Part shown: positions 61,342-64,000 of the stretch, piece after piece | Layout of the letters: every line of letters begins with the position of its first letter | Position numbering within the stretch: the stretch's first letter is position 1 | From: Saccharomyces paradoxus | Taxonomy: Eukaryota > Ascomycota > Saccharomycetes > Saccharomycetales > Saccharomycetaceae | Assembly: GCF_002079055.1 (NCBI RefSeq) | Contig: NC_047501.1 | Location: forward strand, 930,001-994,000 | DNA: 64,000 nucleotides | Direction of reading: 5' to 3' | Translations under genes and position numbers: made by a program | Notes under the pieces: generated by a model | What the model saw: the letters and a program-made list of their open reading frames with translations, nothing else | Databases searched by the model: none | What the model was told of the DNA's origin: nothing

Positions 61342-62208
61342 CTATTCTAGGTGAATATCACCCTCTTGGTCTGTGGTAACGTTTGCATTCGTAGCCACTG
61401 GAGCGTTCTCATCATCACTGGACATGACATTATCGCTGTCATCTTCGTCGTCATCATCATCACCGTTGATCTCCTTTTGGGCGAAATCGATGGCTTCCTG
61501 TAGCAGATCACCCTTAACAAACTTGTGCAGACCGTTTGTTTCCGATAGTGAACACCAACTTATCTCTAATTCGAAGTCCTTTTCTTTGTTGTCCTCGTGT
61601 GCCAAGTAGATAATCCTTGCGGCTTGCTTAACAGCCTCTCTAGCTGTAAGACCTTGTGAGTGATGGTCGACTAATTTTTCCAATTCAGCTTTTGCGGATT
61701 GTCTGCCTTTCCCAGTAGCAGCACCCTTATAGCCCCAATAAGAGCCACTTGGTTCCAACATGTAAAGATGTGCACCATTTTTATCTACACCACCAAAGAT
61801 GGTACTCACCCCAAACGGTCTAACACTATTATATAAAGTGTGTGCTTGCACGTATTGTCCTAGACGGTCTGCAAATGCGGGAATGGGAATGGGCGTTTTA
61901 TACAACTTTTTGAAGCTGGCGGCTTCCTCACGACCACGATTAACCAGGTGCCTACCATCAGGAATCAAACCTGAATAAACGCAACCGATATGACGGTCTA
62001 CGACTTGAATCTTAACATTTTTCTGTGGAACTAGCAGTTTAGAAGTAATGAGTTTCTCCACTGCAAAAACTACACCATCGTTACACTTTATACCGATTGA
62101 TGTGGTACCGTTCTCGACGGCTTTGACTGCATACTCCACTTGAAAATTTCTACCATCTGGGGAAAAAACACTATTGGAAAGATCGTAACCAGTACCAATT
62201 GAGGTCAT
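61342..62208 (-). CDS. PRE10: Pre10, proteasome alpha-7 subunit
   Basis: 288 residues, as in S. cerevisiae. The alpha-subunit signature Tyr-Asp-Leu-Ser ... Phe-Ser-Pro-Asp-Gly-Arg-Asn-Phe-Gln-Val-Glu-Tyr-Ala is at about 8-28, followed by the ntn-hydrolase fold. An acidic tail (about 245-288) is typical of alpha-7 and contains CK2-type Ser-Asp-Asp-Glu sites. It is part of the outer ring of the 20S core. A PACE (Rpn4) site lies 118 bp upstream. Confidence 0.98.
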   Translation of the reverse strand: MTSIGTGYDLSNSVFSPDGRNFQVEYAVKAVENGTTSIGIKCNDGVVFAVEKLITSKLLVPQKNVKIQVVDRHIGCVYSGLIPDGRHLVNRGREEAASFKKLYKTPIPIPAFADRLGQYVQAHTLYNSVRPFGVSTIFGGVDKNGAHLYMLEPSGSYWGYKGAATGKGRQSAKAELEKLVDHHSQGLTAREAVKQAARIIYLAHEDNKEKDFELEISWCSLSETNGLHKFVKGDLLQEAIDFAQKEINGDDDDDEDDSDNVMSSDDENAPVATNANVTTDQEGDIHLE

Positions 62209-62325
62209 TGCTAAAGAATTATGCTTTTGTTATTTAGTTGATGCAAGGCTTGGGAGTTTGAAAGCTTTACAATTGCACTGCCATATAAACTCTCTACCGC
62301 CACTATTACTACTTACTTTCTTATT

Positions 62326-62334
62326 TTTGCCACC
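62326..62334 (-). promoter_or_regulatory. PACE site (Rpn4) of PRE10
   Basis: The + strand reads TTTGCCACC, the reverse complement of the proteasome-associated control element GGTGGCAAA, 118 bp upstream of PRE10. Confidence 0.88.
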
Positions 62335-64000
62335 GATTTAGAGGGGCGGCGAAAAGCTTCGTTAGCAGTGATTTAACTACCGAAACTCATCATAAATGAG
62401 GATAAAGCTTACCAACTCGCAAATGGAATAAAGGCCAAGACAGCTTTTTTCAGGAGCAAAATCAGCATCAATTGGCAAAATGGCACCCCTGCCAGATTAA
62501 AATCCTGTGTACTCAGATCATCTCTTCAGATGCTACAATTACAGGTAGTACAACTACACAGAAAGAGAAAAGCTATATTCATAGCAATTTTCCAGAACAC
62601 TATAGAAAAACATCTGGGGCCTGAGAAATGCAGTAGTCACGTCTGCCCTTTCCAATTTATATTCGTGGGGGTAGCTTTCACATTTTCAGGCAGTTTTCAT
62701 GATGCCTTTGTTTAGAGTTCCACGCTGATGATTACGAAGTCACCTGTGACACCCTCTGCGGTATTGTCCGTGCGACGCGCAAAACAGTTTATTCAATAAA
62801 GGCTAAAGAAAGTAAGACACAATTGAGGGAAAAGGGAGAAGTGGTATTTGTTTAGCGATGTATTGCCGTACTTAAAAAATTAGCTGTTTTCTCATTCATT
62901 TGATCAAAACTCCGTGCAACGTTTTCAGCCTGTCAAACTGACAGAGAAACTAATATTACGAACGCTAGATGGGATTTTCTATCGTACTTCTCAGCTGGCC
63001 TTTTCGATGCGTTATTAGATCCATCAATTAATTGGCATTTTCTGGGTATACTATTATTTTATATGTGTTCCTTGCCCAGAAAACTGAAATACCAACGCTA
63101 GATAGGATGGCAGAAGGTCTTGTATATAAACGGTCTTTTATGGAGAAACGTAGGTGTGTCTTTTCGTGGAAACATCCTCGCGACAGAAATTCTAGGTACG
63201 GTACATACCTCGAGTGATAGACATAATATTATTGTTGATCTTCTAGGATAATTCGATTTAGTTTCTCAAAAAAATTTTGCAAAGCACTAATATATGTGTG
63301 AAGTAGAACAGGCCGAATATACTGACAAGAAAAAATAAAACAAGTGATATAAATGTTAGCTCCGGCCCATCAGTGTCTAAATTTTTTGTTTGCTTAGTCT
63401 CTGGCTTAGAAACAGGGAAAGACGATCGTTTTTTATTTGATTAGAAAGTGTCATCCGATCGTGAGAATCCGCATTGTAGTGTCCAAGACCATATCACTTA
63501 TCTGTGTAAAATACATAGGGGTATTACATTTCCACCCCTAGTCAAGAGTATTTAAAATGGTTGCTATGAATTTTTCTCTACGCTCTGGTCGTCAGGTGAT
63601 CTGTCTCTTATATTTTCACCACTAACAGAACTTGCACCTATAGTCGTCCTAATATTTTTTTTTGATCTTTCAAGCTGGTTGTTCTCCTGTGTCTAATGAT
63701 GTGCCCAAGTACTGCTACTTTCGTCTTGTTGGCATTTTTCTTTCTTAAAAGGCAACACCATAACGTTTTGTATCGCTGTGTTTTTCCATTGTTTGGTCGT
63801 ACAACGTATAATAATCTAGTCATCGAGAATTATCTAGTAGCATGGGGTTCGTCCCTGGATGGGGGACTTTCAGTTCATGTTCATTCGCCATTCCTATTTT
63901 ATAAGTACGGGCCATTGCGTTCCAAATCTTCTTATTCTAACTAAAATAAACTTGTGTTCTTGCCGTGATGGCAGCGACATTAACTACGTTTTATATTGCG
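62335..64000. other. Gene-free right end of window
   Basis: About 1.7 kb beyond the PRE10 promoter with no recognised gene, tRNA or clear LTR. An 82-codon frame at 63696-63944 (+) has a hydrophobic start but no known domain. In S. cerevisiae the next gene is PIP2 on the minus strand; its 3' end is not reached here, so the gap is longer than I remember for S288C (about 1.2 kb). Confidence 0.5.

Noticed and set aside
1-64000. CRISPR arrays, bacterial-type operons or riboswitches
   Set aside because: The window is yeast nuclear DNA; no direct-repeat arrays or such structures were seen.

Overview
The window is budding-yeast nuclear DNA from the Saccharomyces cerevisiae complex. Proteins, lengths and gene order match the right arm of S. 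cerevisiae chromosome XV from KRE5 to PRE10. Many proteins differ from my memory of the S288C versions (Ubc11, the Rev1 N-terminus, the tRNA-Pro intron), so a sister species at roughly S. paradoxus or S. mikatae distance is more likely than S. cerevisiae itself. The species call is inference. Layout: KRE5 (3' part), TEA1, YOR338W, UBC11, RPA43 and RPA190 (a divergent RNA polymerase I pair with PAC/RRPE sites), and YOR342C occupy 1-16.1 kb. An accessory stretch runs from about 16 to 25 kb and holds a Ty1 relic, tRNA-Met, TYE7, tRNA-Pro with an intron, and nested Ty4/Ty3 LTR remains. From 25.3 kb to the end the map is tight: REV1, PYK2, PUT4, CIN1, MNE1, MEK1, TFB6, SOG2, MSC6, GDS1, CIR2, SNX3, HAP5, VTS1, PDE2, PRT1 and PRE10, then 1.8 kb with no recognised gene. 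The housekeeping genes are unrelated neighbours rather than an operon: Pol I transcription, translation initiation (eIF3b), the proteasome, translesion synthesis, meiotic checkpoint kinase, mitochondrial RNA and flavoprotein functions, glycolytic and respiratory regulators, tubulin folding and endosomal sorting. Regulatory motifs agree with known biology: URS1 upstream of MEK1, PACE upstream of PRE10, PAC plus RRPE upstream of RPA190, and E-boxes upstream of TYE7. The main discovery candidate is at 17314-18523. A minus-strand Ty1-type element has an LTR, a primer-binding site and the start of gag. It then switches to non-Ty sequence with an open 208-codon frame for a small secreted-type protein. 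It closes with an LTR remnant that is R-U5 only, starting at the Ty1 transcription start. Near-identical 5-bp flanks (AAGTC/AATTC) suggest it integrated as one piece upstream of the tRNA-Met gene. The simplest reading is a chimeric cDNA in which Ty1 reverse transcriptase copied a foreign RNA. The captured RNA begins GAAAAG, has a 19-nt leader and shows no poly(A), which resembles a killer-type satellite dsRNA of a yeast totivirus. The capture structure is well supported; the identity of the captured gene is not. Nothing is treated as more than a fossil.
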